Positions 27,092-36,235 of a DNA stretch of 60,076 nucleotides are shown piece by piece. The notes under the pieces were generated by a model. The model saw nothing but the letters and a program-made list of their open reading frames with translations, was not told the DNA's origin and ran no database searches. The stretch lies in the NCBI RefSeq assembly GCF_042094015.1, contig NZ_JBELDZ010000005.1:1-60076 (forward strand), read 5' to 3'. The position numbers and the translations under genes were made by a program. How positions within the stretch are numbered: position 1 is the first letter of the stretch; each line of letters opens with the position of its first letter. This stretch comes from Aurantibacter sp042094015. GTDB taxonomy: Bacteria; Bacteroidota; Bacteroidia; Flavobacteriales; Flavobacteriaceae.

Positions 27092-27426
27092 TCTAAAATT
27101 ATTTTAGGGTTAAAAATTAAATGCAGTGTTTCAATAAAATCGTTTAGCTCTTCACTCATTTTAAGAACTTCTTCTAGACCTGAATTAGTAATGGTGTAAT
27201 ATTTCCTAACACGTTTCCCTATAAATACTTTTTCTGTAGTTAATAAGCCATTGGCTTCAAACTTATGAAGAATTGGATATAAAGCGCCTTCAGATATATC
27301 AATCTTACCAGATGTTAATTTTTTAACCTCTTGTGTAATCTCGTAACCATACATTTTTTCGCTCTCACTTATCAGCTTTAAAATAATTGGTTTAAGTGTT
27401 CCTTTTGTTAATTCTTTATTATACAT
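27088..27426 (-). CDS. PadR family transcriptional regulator
   Basis: A winged-helix repressor of 112 residues. MYGYEITQEVKKLTSGKIDISEGALYPILHKFEANGLLTTEK contains the PadR DNA-binding signature (Y-E-I, GALYPILHKLE) and RKYYTIT is the wing strand. It belongs to the short PadR-s2 class. Its own promoter overlaps palindromes at 27425-27470, suggesting autorepression. The gene is divergent from sufS, 97 bases away. Confidence 0.93.
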   Translation of the reverse strand: MYNKELTKGTLKPIILKLISESEKMYGYEITQEVKKLTSGKIDISEGALYPILHKFEANGLLTTEKVFIGKRVRKYYTITNSGLEEVLKMSEELNDFIETLHLIFNPKIILE

Positions 27427-27430
27427 ATTT

Positions 27431-27438
27431 CAAATATA
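27431..27438 (-). promoter_or_regulatory. padR -7 element, predicted leaderless
   Basis: TATATTTG on the minus strand lies four bases (AAAT) before the padR ATG. It falls within the 13-bp palindrome ATATTTCAAATAT (27425-27437, plus strand) that also covers the start codon. Confidence 0.6.
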
Positions 27439-27470
27439 CATTTTATTAAAATGCATTTTCTATAAAAATG
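27439..27470. promoter_or_regulatory. Candidate PadR operators between padR and sufS
   Basis: Two adjacent inverted repeats share the half-site CATTTT/AAAATG: CATTTT-ATT-AAAATG (27439-27453, perfect) and CATTTT-N5-AAAATG (27454-27470). They sit where the -33 region and spacer of padR should be and upstream of the sufS promoter. PadR proteins bind inverted repeats as dimers, so these are plausible operators. This is inference. Confidence 0.5.
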
Positions 27471-27510
27471 AAAAAAAATGAAAAAAAAATAATTTTAACA
27501 CTACAAACCT

Positions 27511-27518
27511 TAACTTTG
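27511..27518 (+). promoter_or_regulatory. sufS -7 element, predicted leaderless
   Basis: TAACTTTG matches TAnnTTTG and lies four bases (CATT) before the sufS ATG. No TTG lies at -33. It gives sufS a promoter separate from sufA-sufD. Confidence 0.6.
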
Positions 27519-27522
27519 CATT

Positions 27523-28737
27523 ATGCTAGATATAAAGAAAATTAGACAAGATTTCCCTATACTAAATCGTGAGGTTAATGGTAAACCTTTAGTATATTTA
27601 GACAATGCAGCAACATCTCAAACACCACAAAAAGTTATAGATGTTATTGTGGATTATTACAGTAATTACAACGCTAATATTCATAGAGGTGTACATTCTT
27701 TAAGTCAAGAAGCAACAGACAAATACGAAGAAGCTCGTTTAACCATTCAAAAACATTTTAATGCAAAAGAAGCTTACGAGATTATTTTAACCTCTGGAAC
27801 TACAGAAAGTATAAATTTAGTAGCTAACGGATTTACTTCACTTTTAGAAAAAGGAGACGAAATTATTGTTTCGGCATTAGAACACCATAGTAATATAGTG
27901 CCATGGCAAATGCTTTGCGAAAAAACTGGTGCGTTATTAAAAGTAATTCCAATGACTCCAGAAGGTGAGTTGGATATGCATACTTACGTGGAATTGTTAA
28001 ACAATAAAACAAAACTAGTTTTTGTAAATCATATATCTAACGCTTTAGGAACAATTAATCCTATTAAAAAGATTATAGAACAAGCACACAAAGTTGGAGC
28101 TGCAGTTTTAATAGATGGCGCACAGGCTTGTCCACATATAAAACCAGATGTACAAGCTTTAGATGTAGATTTTTACGTAACCTCTGCACATAAAATTTGT
28201 GGTCCAACTGGTGTTGGAATGTTATACGGAAAACAAGAATGGTTAGAAAAACTACCACCATACCAAGGTGGAGGAGAAATGATAGCAACAGTAAGTTTCG
28301 AAAAAACGACGTATGCAGGCTTACCTCATAAATTTGAAGCTGGAACACCTAATATTTGTGGAGGAATTGCTTTTGGAGCTGCGTTAGATTATATGAATTC
28401 TATTGGATTTGACAATATAGCAGCTTACGAAAATGAACTTTTAGATTATGCTACACAAGAATTATTAAAAATTGAAGGCCTAAAAATTTACGGAACCTCT
28501 AAAAATAAAACTTCTGTAATTTCATTTAATATGGAAGGAATTCATCCATATGATGTTGGTACACTTTTAGATAAAATGGGAATTGCTGTAAGAACTGGTC
28601 ATCATTGTGCACAGCCTATAATGACTTATTTTAATATTCCTGGAACCGTTAGAGCTTCGTTTGCGTTTTATAATACAAAAGCAGAAGTAGAAGCTTTAAT
28701 TACTGGAGTTAAAAAAGCTAAAATGATGCTAAGTTAA
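27523..28737 (+). CDS. sufS: Cysteine desulfurase SufS
   Basis: A PLP enzyme that takes sulfur from cysteine, leaving alanine, and holds it as a persulfide for SufE. It has the SufS N-terminus IRQDFPILNREVNGKPLVYLDNAATSQTP (in parts), the PLP lysine in TSAHKICGPTG and the active cysteine in RTGHHCAQP near residue 360. The 404 residues match the group II enzymes. It is cut off from sufD by the inserted padR module but runs on to sufE with one lipoprotein gene between. Confidence 0.97.
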   Translation: MLDIKKIRQDFPILNREVNGKPLVYLDNAATSQTPQKVIDVIVDYYSNYNANIHRGVHSLSQEATDKYEEARLTIQKHFNAKEAYEIILTSGTTESINLVANGFTSLLEKGDEIIVSALEHHSNIVPWQMLCEKTGALLKVIPMTPEGELDMHTYVELLNNKTKLVFVNHISNALGTINPIKKIIEQAHKVGAAVLIDGAQACPHIKPDVQALDVDFYVTSAHKICGPTGVGMLYGKQEWLEKLPPYQGGGEMIATVSFEKTTYAGLPHKFEAGTPNICGGIAFGAALDYMNSIGFDNIAAYENELLDYATQELLKIEGLKIYGTSKNKTSVISFNMEGIHPYDVGTLLDKMGIAVRTGHHCAQPIMTYFNIPGTVRASFAFYNTKAEVEALITGVKKAKMMLS

Positions 28738-28788
28738 ACTTTGGCTTCTTTTTTGTAATATTATAGCTACAAATAAAACGTAAACACT

Positions 28789-29652
28789 ATGAAAACATTT
28801 GCACTTATATTTTTCACTATAATATTAAATGCTTGTGGTAGTTCTAAAGAACTTGCAAGTAATACAACAAGTACGGAAATAAATTCTAAAACCTCTAAAG
28901 AACGTAATATGCAATCTGAAATAACAAGAATAGAATACATAGCATCCACAAGAGGTTTTTATAATAGTATTACTGTATTTCATGATTCTGTAGTAACACA
29001 AGTGACTAGAAATGGAAAGGAAACGTCTACCTTTTTATCAAAAGAAGAATGGAATGAAATTAATACGTTAGTTTCTCAAATAGAAGTAACAACAATTCCA
29101 ACATTAGAACCACCAACTCAAAACTACAGAACAGATGTTGCTGCAGCTGCTGGTTTACAAATTGTTATTGGTGATAAATCCTATCAAACCTTAAATTTTG
29201 ATAATGGTAATCCTCCAAAAGAAATAAAAGCACTTGTAGAAAAGCTAATTGAATTCACAAAAAAAAAAGAATTAAATAAAAACAGTAAGCAATCTAATGT
29301 TACAAGAATAGAATATGTTGCTATTTCTAGAGGCACTTACAATCGTATTACGGTTTTACCAGAAACGGTTACTACACAAATGTCTAGAGGAGAAAAAGAG
29401 GTTTCAAATCCTTTATCTACAGAAGATTGGACTGAAATTAATACAATTGTAAGCAAAATTGAAGCTGCAAGTTTACCAAAATTAGAAGCACCTTCTAAAA
29501 AACATCAATATGATGGTGCAGCTGGAGCGTATTTTCAAATCGCTATTGGAAAAAAATTATATAGAACTGTAACTTTTGATAATGGAAATCCACCTAAAGA
29601 AATTGCTGAAATTGTTGAAAAACTATTCAGTTTCACTAAATCTTCTAAATAA
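28789..29652 (+). CDS. Lipoprotein with two tandem copies of an unknown domain
   Basis: I do not recognise the domain. The signal ends at Cys16 (LNACGSSK). Residues about 45-158 and 171-284 are two copies of the same 113-residue unit. Both start with TRIEY, share a central W-E-I-N-T motif (KEEWNEINTLVSQIE and TEDWTEINTIVSKIE) and end with the identical FDNGNPPKEI. The copies differ at about half of their positions, so the duplication is old. It is transcribed with sufS (51 bases) and precedes sufE. Confidence 0.8.
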   Translation: MKTFALIFFTIILNACGSSKELASNTTSTEINSKTSKERNMQSEITRIEYIASTRGFYNSITVFHDSVVTQVTRNGKETSTFLSKEEWNEINTLVSQIEVTTIPTLEPPTQNYRTDVAAAAGLQIVIGDKSYQTLNFDNGNPPKEIKALVEKLIEFTKKKELNKNSKQSNVTRIEYVAISRGTYNRITVLPETVTTQMSRGEKEVSNPLSTEDWTEINTIVSKIEAASLPKLEAPSKKHQYDGAAGAYFQIAIGKKLYRTVTFDNGNPPKEIAEIVEKLFSFTKSSK

Positions 29653-29693
29653 AAACAACCAACTTTTTAACGTTATATTATCGATTTAAAGTG

Positions 29694-29722
29694 TTGTTTT
29701 AAAACGATAATCGTTAATTTTG
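29694..29722 (+). promoter_or_regulatory. Promoter upstream of sufE
   Basis: TTG (29694-29696), an 18-base spacer and TAATTTTG (29715-29722) form a good Bacteroidota promoter, 17 bases before ATG 29740. Confidence 0.65.
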
Positions 29723-29739
29723 TAGACGTTAAAAGTGAT

Positions 29740-30198
29740 ATGAATTTATTTTTATTCAAAACTAAACACTCTATGCAAAGCATAAAAGACATACAAGCTG
29801 ATATTATTGACGAGTTTTCAATGTTTGAAGATTGGGAAGATCGCTATCAATACATGATAGATTTGGGCAAAACACTTCCATTAATTAACGAGCAATATAA
29901 GACTGATGAGAATATAATAAAAGGCTGCCAAAGTAAAGTTTGGGTACACGCAGAAATAGAAAACTCAAATGTTGTTTTTACTGCAGATAGTGATGCCATA
30001 ATTACCAAAGGTATTATAGCAATTTTAATTCGTGTGTTCTCTAATCAAAGTCCTACAGCTATTCTTGAAGCTAACACAGATTTTATTGATGAAATTGGTT
30101 TAAAAGAGCATTTATCTGCTACAAGAGCTAATGGTCTAGTAAGCATGATTAAACAAATAAAAATGTATGCTATTGCATACCAAGCACAACTAAACTAA
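29740..30198 (+). CDS. sufE: Sulfur transfer protein SufE
   Basis: SufE accepts persulfide sulfur from SufS and hands it to SufB. The active cysteine is in IKGCQSKVWV. Helical start QSIKDIQADIIDEFSMFEDWEDRYQYMIDLGK is the family N-terminus. Two ATGs fit: 29740 (152 residues) and 29773 (141 residues, starting MQSIKDIQ). The second gives the usual SufE length, but both are downstream of the promoter, so the longer frame is kept here with that caveat. Confidence 0.95.
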   Translation: MNLFLFKTKHSMQSIKDIQADIIDEFSMFEDWEDRYQYMIDLGKTLPLINEQYKTDENIIKGCQSKVWVHAEIENSNVVFTADSDAIITKGIIAILIRVFSNQSPTAILEANTDFIDEIGLKEHLSATRANGLVSMIKQIKMYAIAYQAQLN

Positions 30199-30254
30199 AC
30201 CTGAAGTGAATTAAGTATAAATTTCCATAAATACGGAAATAAAAAAATAATATA

Positions 30255-30581
30255 ATGAGCGACACAACTATAGATACAGCAGAATTAGGTGAAAAAATTG
30301 TAAAGGTTATTAAAACTATTTTCGACCCAGAAATTCCAGTTGACATATATGAATTAGGTTTAATTTATGATGTTTTTGTAAACGAAGATTACGATGTTAA
30401 AATCTTAATGACGTTAACAACACCAAATTGTCCTGTAGCAGAAACACTTCCAAAAGAAGTAGAAGAAAAAGTAAAGTCTATAAAAGATGTAAATGACGCT
30501 GAAGTAGAAATTACTTTTGATCCACCTTGGACCCAAGATTTAATGAGTGAAGAAGCTAAATTAGAGCTTGGAATGCTTTAA
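30255..30581 (+). CDS. sufT: SufT/MIP18-like Fe-S maturation protein (DUF59)
   Basis: A small cytoplasmic protein involved in maturing Fe-S proteins. Family motifs are FDPEIPVDIYELGLIYD and MTLTTPNCPVAETLP, with the conserved cysteine in the latter. The 108 residues match the stand-alone DUF59 form. It lies 56 bases after sufE and 31 bases before the DUF2480 gene, an order commonly seen in Bacteroidota suf clusters. Confidence 0.93.
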   Translation: MSDTTIDTAELGEKIVKVIKTIFDPEIPVDIYELGLIYDVFVNEDYDVKILMTLTTPNCPVAETLPKEVEEKVKSIKDVNDAEVEITFDPPWTQDLMSEEAKLELGML

Positions 30582-30612
30582 AATTTAGTGTTTATAATAT
30601 ATTACCTCATCT

Positions 30613-31134
30613 ATGGCAGAAGAAATTATAAATCGTGTTACAAATAGTATTCTTGAAGTTTTTGATTTAGAAGATTATTACCAAGAAGGTGCAAGAACTA
30701 CTATTGATTTAAAAGACTGGTTAGAACACGAATTTATTCTTCGTGAAAAAGGTTTCAGAGCGCAAGTTAAAACTCATAATTGGGAACAATATAAAAACCA
30801 ATATGTAGCCATATATTGTTCTAACGATGCTATAATTGCAGATTGGGCATTTATGTTAATTACATCAGCTTTACAACCTTTTGCTAAAAAGGTTGTTTTT
30901 GGTACGCTTATAGACTTAGAAACTAATTTATATCAAAGTAAGTTAAATAATTTAGACATTACAGCTTATAAAGACAAACCTATAATTATTAAGGGTTGCG
31001 CTAAAAAACCTGTACCTACAAGTGCTTACATTATGGCTACAAACTTACTTCAACCTATAGCAAAATCTATTATGTTTGGAGAAGCTTGCTCTGCTGTACC
31101 GCTTTATAAGCGTATTTCATCGGATAAAAAATAA
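30613..31134 (+). CDS. DUF2480 family protein
   Basis: A 173-residue cytoplasmic protein of a family essentially limited to Bacteroidota. Recognisable segments are LDLEDYYQEGARTTIDLKDWL (shifted), HNWEQYKNQYVAIYCSNDAIIADWAFMLI, IIKGCAKKPVPTSAYI and FGEACSAVPLYKR. Two conserved cysteines (CAKKP and EACSAVP) could take part in sulfur or metal chemistry. Its place after sufT suggests a role in Fe-S metabolism, but no activity is known to me. Confidence 0.88.
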   Translation: MAEEIINRVTNSILEVFDLEDYYQEGARTTIDLKDWLEHEFILREKGFRAQVKTHNWEQYKNQYVAIYCSNDAIIADWAFMLITSALQPFAKKVVFGTLIDLETNLYQSKLNNLDITAYKDKPIIIKGCAKKPVPTSAYIMATNLLQPIAKSIMFGEACSAVPLYKRISSDKK

Positions 31135-31219
31135 CTTTAGTCGGATTTATTTGAAATAAAACAAAAAAATCACCTTTTCATTCATCATTTAAACTATTTT
31201 CGCGCTCTCAAAATTAACA

Positions 31220-32101
31220 ATGATGAAAAAAATTACTTTTATTTTTGCATTACTTATTGGAGCAGCTTCAATGAATGCACAGGAAACAGTTCAAGACTCA
31301 ACAAAACAAGGTTGGACAAGAGGCGGAAATTTAGCACTTACATTTAACCAATCAGCGTTTAACAACGAATGGACTTATGGTGGTGTTGGTAATATGACAG
31401 GTAACATATTGATTAACTACGATATGAACTATGTAAAAGGTGATTACATTTGGGATAACAAATTAATTGCAGATTATGGTGTAAATAAAAATGATGGGGC
31501 AGATAAATTTACTAAAAATAACGATCGTTTAGAATTAAACTCTGTTGCTGGTAAAAAAGCTAAAGGTTTCTGGTTTTACTCTGCATATTTAAATGCTAGA
31601 ACACAAATGGATCGTGCTGAAGATGGTTCTACTCATTTCTTTTCTCCAGCATATTTCCAATTTGGACCTGGTATATTATGGAAAAAATCTGACAACTTGA
31701 ACGTTAATATGTCTCCTGCTGCTGCTAAACTTATTGTAGTTCATGATGAATATACAGACGTTGGAGATAACCAAGCTGCAATAGATGCTTTTAACGAAGT
31801 AACTTATTTTGGTGTTGAAGCAAACAAAACAACACGTTTTGAATTAGGAGCTTCTGTTAGAGGATATTATAAGTTCAATTTAATGGAGAACATTTCTTTT
31901 GAAAATATCTTAGGGTTATACTCAAATTACTTAGAAGATCCACAAAATGTAGATGTAGATTATACAGCTAACATAGTAATGAGTATTAACAAATACATAT
32001 CTACAAATTTAACTTTTCAAGCAATCTATGATGATAACGCAAACCGTAATGGTTTTCAAATTAGAGAAGCTTTTGGTTTAGGATTTAACTACAAGTTTTA
32101 A
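31220..32101 (+). CDS. DUF3078 family envelope protein
   Basis: A secreted or outer-membrane beta protein of 293 residues with an SPI signal (MMKKITFIFALLIGAASMNAQ). Features include TRGGNLALTFNQSAFNNEWTYGG (in parts), DNKLIADYGVNKN, and alternating hydrophobic strands ending in a C-terminal aromatic (FGLGFNYKF), which fits a small beta-barrel. DUF3078 proteins recur beside suf genes in this phylum. Start may be 31220 or the adjacent ATG at 31223. It is followed by a bidirectional terminator. Confidence 0.87.
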   Translation: MMKKITFIFALLIGAASMNAQETVQDSTKQGWTRGGNLALTFNQSAFNNEWTYGGVGNMTGNILINYDMNYVKGDYIWDNKLIADYGVNKNDGADKFTKNNDRLELNSVAGKKAKGFWFYSAYLNARTQMDRAEDGSTHFFSPAYFQFGPGILWKKSDNLNVNMSPAAAKLIVVHDEYTDVGDNQAAIDAFNEVTYFGVEANKTTRFELGASVRGYYKFNLMENISFENILGLYSNYLEDPQNVDVDYTANIVMSINKYISTNLTFQAIYDDNANRNGFQIREAFGLGFNYKF

Positions 32102-32121
32102 TAACAACATTAGTTATATAA

Positions 32122-32155
32122 AAAAAATGTGCTTCAGTTTTGAAGCGCATTTTTT
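32122..32155. terminator. Bidirectional terminator between DUF3078 and hflX
   Basis: AAAAAATGTGCTTCA and TGAAGCGCATTTTTT form a 15-bp stem (one G-T wobble) with a GTTT loop, placed between convergent genes. Confidence 0.88.
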
Positions 32156-32177
32156 ATGCTCTATTTTAAAATAGCTA

Positions 32178-33407
32178 TTACTCTTCTTCAGAGTTCATAT
32201 TAGCATAATCGTAATCTGGATATAGAAAGTGATTATATGGAAAACGGGTAACGTGAATTTCTCTTACCTCATTGTAAACTCGTTTCTTAAAATCTTCTAA
32301 GTTTTCTTTACTTAAAGCAGAAATAAACAACGCGTTATTCCCTACTTTATTCATCCACGTTTTTTTCCATTCTTCTAAAGAGTAATGCACTCCAGTTCTA
32401 ACAGCTATTAAATCGGTTTCGTCAAAAGGTTCTGCTTTATAGGCGTCAATCTTATTAAAAACCATAATAGTTGGTTTGTCTGCACCTTTAATTTCCCCTA
32501 AAATCTTATTTACAGAATTTATATGATCTTCAAAATTTGGATGAGAAATATCTACCACATGTAATAATAAATCGGCTTCTCTAACCTCATCTAAAGTACT
32601 CTTAAAACTATCTACTAATTGTGTTGGTAACTTTCTAATAAACCCAACCGTATCGCTTAATAAGAATGGTAAATTTTGGATAACCACTTTTCTAACTGTA
32701 GTATCTAAAGTGGCAAAAAGCTTGTTTTCTGCAAATACTTTACTTTTACTTACCGTATTCATTAAAGTAGATTTCCCAACATTAGTATAACCAACTAAAG
32801 CAACTCTAACCATTTTACCACGATTTCCTCGCTGTACAGCTTGCTGTTTATCTATAATTTTTATTTTGTTTTTTAACAACGTAATCTTATCTCTAACAAT
32901 ACGTCTATCTGTTTCAATTTCTGTTTCTCCAGGTCCGCGCATTCCTATTCCACCTTTTTGGCGTTCTAAATGCGTCCACATTCCTCGTAATCGTGGTAAT
33001 AAATATTCACATTGCGCCAACTCAACTTGGGTACGGGCATAACTAGTTTGTGCACGTTGTGCAAAAATGTCTAAAATTAGATTTGTTCTATCTAAAACTT
33101 TACACAATAGAATTTCTCCAATATTACGCTGCTGAGAAGCGGATAATTCATCATCAAAAATAGCAGTACCAATATCATTCTCTTCAATAAATTTACGCAC
33201 ATCTTCCATTTTACCAGTTCCTAAAAAGGTTTTAGGATTAGGCATTTCCATTTTTTGAGTAAAACGCTTTACCGCTTCTCCACCAGCAGTATATGTCAAA
33301 AACTCTAATTCATCTAAATATTCTGTAGACTGAATTTCATTTTGATCTTGTGTTATAACACCTATTAAAACACAACGTTCTAAAGTAATATCTTTCTTTT
33401 CTAACAT
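32178..33407 (-). CDS. hflX: Ribosome-associated GTPase HflX
   Basis: A cytoplasmic GTPase that binds and can split stalled 70S ribosomes. The N-terminal HflX domain contains the glycine-rich GGIGMRGPGETEIETDRR near residue 155. The G domain has G1 GYTNVGKST, G3 DTVGFIRKLP, and G4 NKID. The 409 residues are normal. It has its own promoter at 33424 and is divergent from the nuclease/phosphatase gene. Confidence 0.95.
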   Translation of the reverse strand: MLEKKDITLERCVLIGVITQDQNEIQSTEYLDELEFLTYTAGGEAVKRFTQKMEMPNPKTFLGTGKMEDVRKFIEENDIGTAIFDDELSASQQRNIGEILLCKVLDRTNLILDIFAQRAQTSYARTQVELAQCEYLLPRLRGMWTHLERQKGGIGMRGPGETEIETDRRIVRDKITLLKNKIKIIDKQQAVQRGNRGKMVRVALVGYTNVGKSTLMNTVSKSKVFAENKLFATLDTTVRKVVIQNLPFLLSDTVGFIRKLPTQLVDSFKSTLDEVREADLLLHVVDISHPNFEDHINSVNKILGEIKGADKPTIMVFNKIDAYKAEPFDETDLIAVRTGVHYSLEEWKKTWMNKVGNNALFISALSKENLEDFKKRVYNEVREIHVTRFPYNHFLYPDYDYANMNSEEE

Positions 33408-33423
33408 AAATTTTCTATTACTA

Positions 33424-33431
33424 CAAAGTTA
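33424..33431 (-). promoter_or_regulatory. hflX -7 element
   Basis: TAACTTTG on the minus strand matches the -7 consensus, 16 bases before the hflX ATG. Confidence 0.5.
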
Positions 33432-33487
33432 CATAATTACAGCCAACTATTATTTTGTATTTTTAAACCTTCTAAAAAAAATAACTT

Positions 33488-34460
33488 TTGATATTTAATC
33501 TCTTCAACACTAAAAAAAACAAGCATTGTTTCGCATTTTATAATATCGAAAACCTTTTTGATATTTATAATGAAGAACACAGACATGATGGCGATTTTAC
33601 TGAAACATCTGAAAAACGATGGACTTTAAAACGTTACAAAAATAAAATCAACAAAATAAGTTTTGCAATTTCTAAAATAGGCTTAAAAGAAACAAAAATG
33701 TATCCTGCATTGATTGGTTTAGCAGAAGTTGAGAATGAAGCTGTACTTAAAGATTTAATTAAACACGAAAATTTAAAAGATTGTAATTATAGTTTTGTGC
33801 ATTACAACTCTAAAGACGAAAGAGGCATTGATGTTGCCTTTATTTATGATACAAAAAGATTCTCTGTTTTAAATTCTAAAGTTCATAGTATTCTTTTACA
33901 TGATGAGGATGGAGATGTAGATTACACCAGAGATGTTTTACATATTTACGGTACTTTTTTAGGAGAAAAAATAGATGTTATTGTTAATCATTGGCCATCT
34001 AGACGTGATGGAAATAATGAAACATCTAAAAAACGTATGATTGCTTCGAATAAAGTAGCAGAAGTTATTACTGGTATTAGACTTAAAAATAACGACGCTA
34101 AGATTGTTGTTATGGGCGATTTTAACGATGATCCAAGTAGCGAAAGCATCAAATCTTTAGTAGATAATAATCAACTCTTCAACCCTATGGACACACTTTT
34201 ATCAATAGATAGAGGAACTNNNNNNNNNNACAGTTTATAGAGGCGATTGGAATTTATTTGATCAAATGATAGTTTCAGTAAATTATTTTAATAGAAAAGC
34301 TAAAAAATTACGTTTTGAAACAGCTAACATTTTCGATGCTGACTTCTTAAAGCAACAAGATGGCGATTATAAAGGCACGCCTTACAGAACTTATGTTGGT
34401 AAGAAATATAAAGGCGGATACAGCGATCATTTTCCTGTTTATATTATTTTTAAGAAGTAG
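33488..34460 (+). CDS. Endonuclease/exonuclease/phosphatase family protein, split by an assembly gap
   Basis: A Mg-dependent phosphodiesterase-fold protein. Motifs in order are FYNIENLFD, GLAEVENEAV, DVIVNHWPSR, VMGDFNDDP, then after the gap LFDQMIVS and the catalytic GGYSDHFPV. The part before the Ns (frame from 33488) and the part after (codons from 34230) are in different frames. Both halves nevertheless belong to one protein of roughly 320 residues. The true gap must be a multiple of three bases, so ten Ns is not the real length. The start is a TTG; no ATG lies near the conserved N-terminus. Confidence 0.85.
34220..34229. other. Assembly gap of ten Ns
   Basis: A run of ten Ns, the usual placeholder for a gap of unknown size. 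It falls between a codon ending at 34219 and a codon starting at 34230 in the same gene, and breaks the reading frame. Confidence 0.98.
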
Positions 34461-34485
34461 TTTAACTATCTTTAGTACTAAAACG

Positions 34486-35139
34486 TTATAGTTTTCCATT
34501 CCATTCAGCATAAAACTGATCTAAATACTGTTCCATATAATCATGGCGTTTTTGTGCTAGTTCTTTACCTGTTTTAGTATTCATTCTATTTTTTAGAAGT
34601 AGTAATTTTTCATAAAAGTGATTAATAGTTGGAGCTGTAGAAGCTTTATAAGCTTCTTTACTCATTTCTAAATTAGGCTTAATTTCTGGATTATAGATAG
34701 CGCGTTTTTTAAACCCACCATAATTAAAAGTTCTAGCTATTCCAATAGCACCTAAAGCATCTAATCTATCTGCATCTTGTACGACGTCTAATTCTAAAGA
34801 TTTAAACTTCTGAATCTCATTTCCGCCTTTAAAACTAATGTTTTCTATAATAGCTATAACGTGATTAATTACGAATGTTTCAACCTTTAAAGAATCTAAA
34901 AATTGCTGTGCTACTTTTGGACCAACAGTTTCATCTCCATTATGAAACTTACTATCGGCTATATCATGAAGTAAAGCGCCTAAGGCTACAATAAAAACAT
35001 CTACTTGTTCTTGTTTTGCTATTAAAAGTGTGTTTTTATAAACACGTTCTATATGAAACCAATCGTGTCCGCCTTCTGCATTTTTAAGTGTTTCTTTTAC
35101 AAAAATGATTGTGTCTTGAATGATTTGTGATTTATCCAT
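34486..35139 (-). CDS. HD domain phosphohydrolase
   Basis: A 217-residue metal-dependent phosphohydrolase of the YpgQ/YedJ type. The metal ligands are seen in HDWFHIERV, LLHDIADSKFHNGDE and VQDADRLDALGAIGIAR. Relatives hydrolyse nucleotides, but the substrate here is not known. The gene starts 10 bases downstream of a terminator hairpin (35149-35181) for the upstream desaturase gene, and no clear promoter is visible between them. Confidence 0.88.
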   Translation of the reverse strand: MDKSQIIQDTIIFVKETLKNAEGGHDWFHIERVYKNTLLIAKQEQVDVFIVALGALLHDIADSKFHNGDETVGPKVAQQFLDSLKVETFVINHVIAIIENISFKGGNEIQKFKSLELDVVQDADRLDALGAIGIARTFNYGGFKKRAIYNPEIKPNLEMSKEAYKASTAPTINHFYEKLLLLKNRMNTKTGKELAQKRHDYMEQYLDQFYAEWNGKL

Positions 35140-35148
35140 ATCACAAAA

Positions 35149-35181
35149 AAAATCCTTTCAGTTTAAAACTGAAAGGATTTT
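35149..35181 (-). terminator. Terminator after the desaturase gene
   Basis: AAAATCCTTTCAGTTT and AAACTGAAAGGATTTT form a long stem. On the minus strand it is followed by a run of Ts. It lies directly before the HD gene start codon. Confidence 0.85.
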
Positions 35182-35247
35182 GAGTTATTTGTATAAAAAA
35201 TTCACAATATAATGAATTCACTTTATGAGCCTTAGAATGAAAAAAAT

Positions 35248-36234
<987 letters not shown>

Positions 36235-36235
36235 A

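Noticed and set aside
34266..34460. A separate small gene after the N gap
   Set aside because: It carries the C-terminal catalytic motif (SDHFP) of the gene before the gap, so it is the same gene broken by the assembly.
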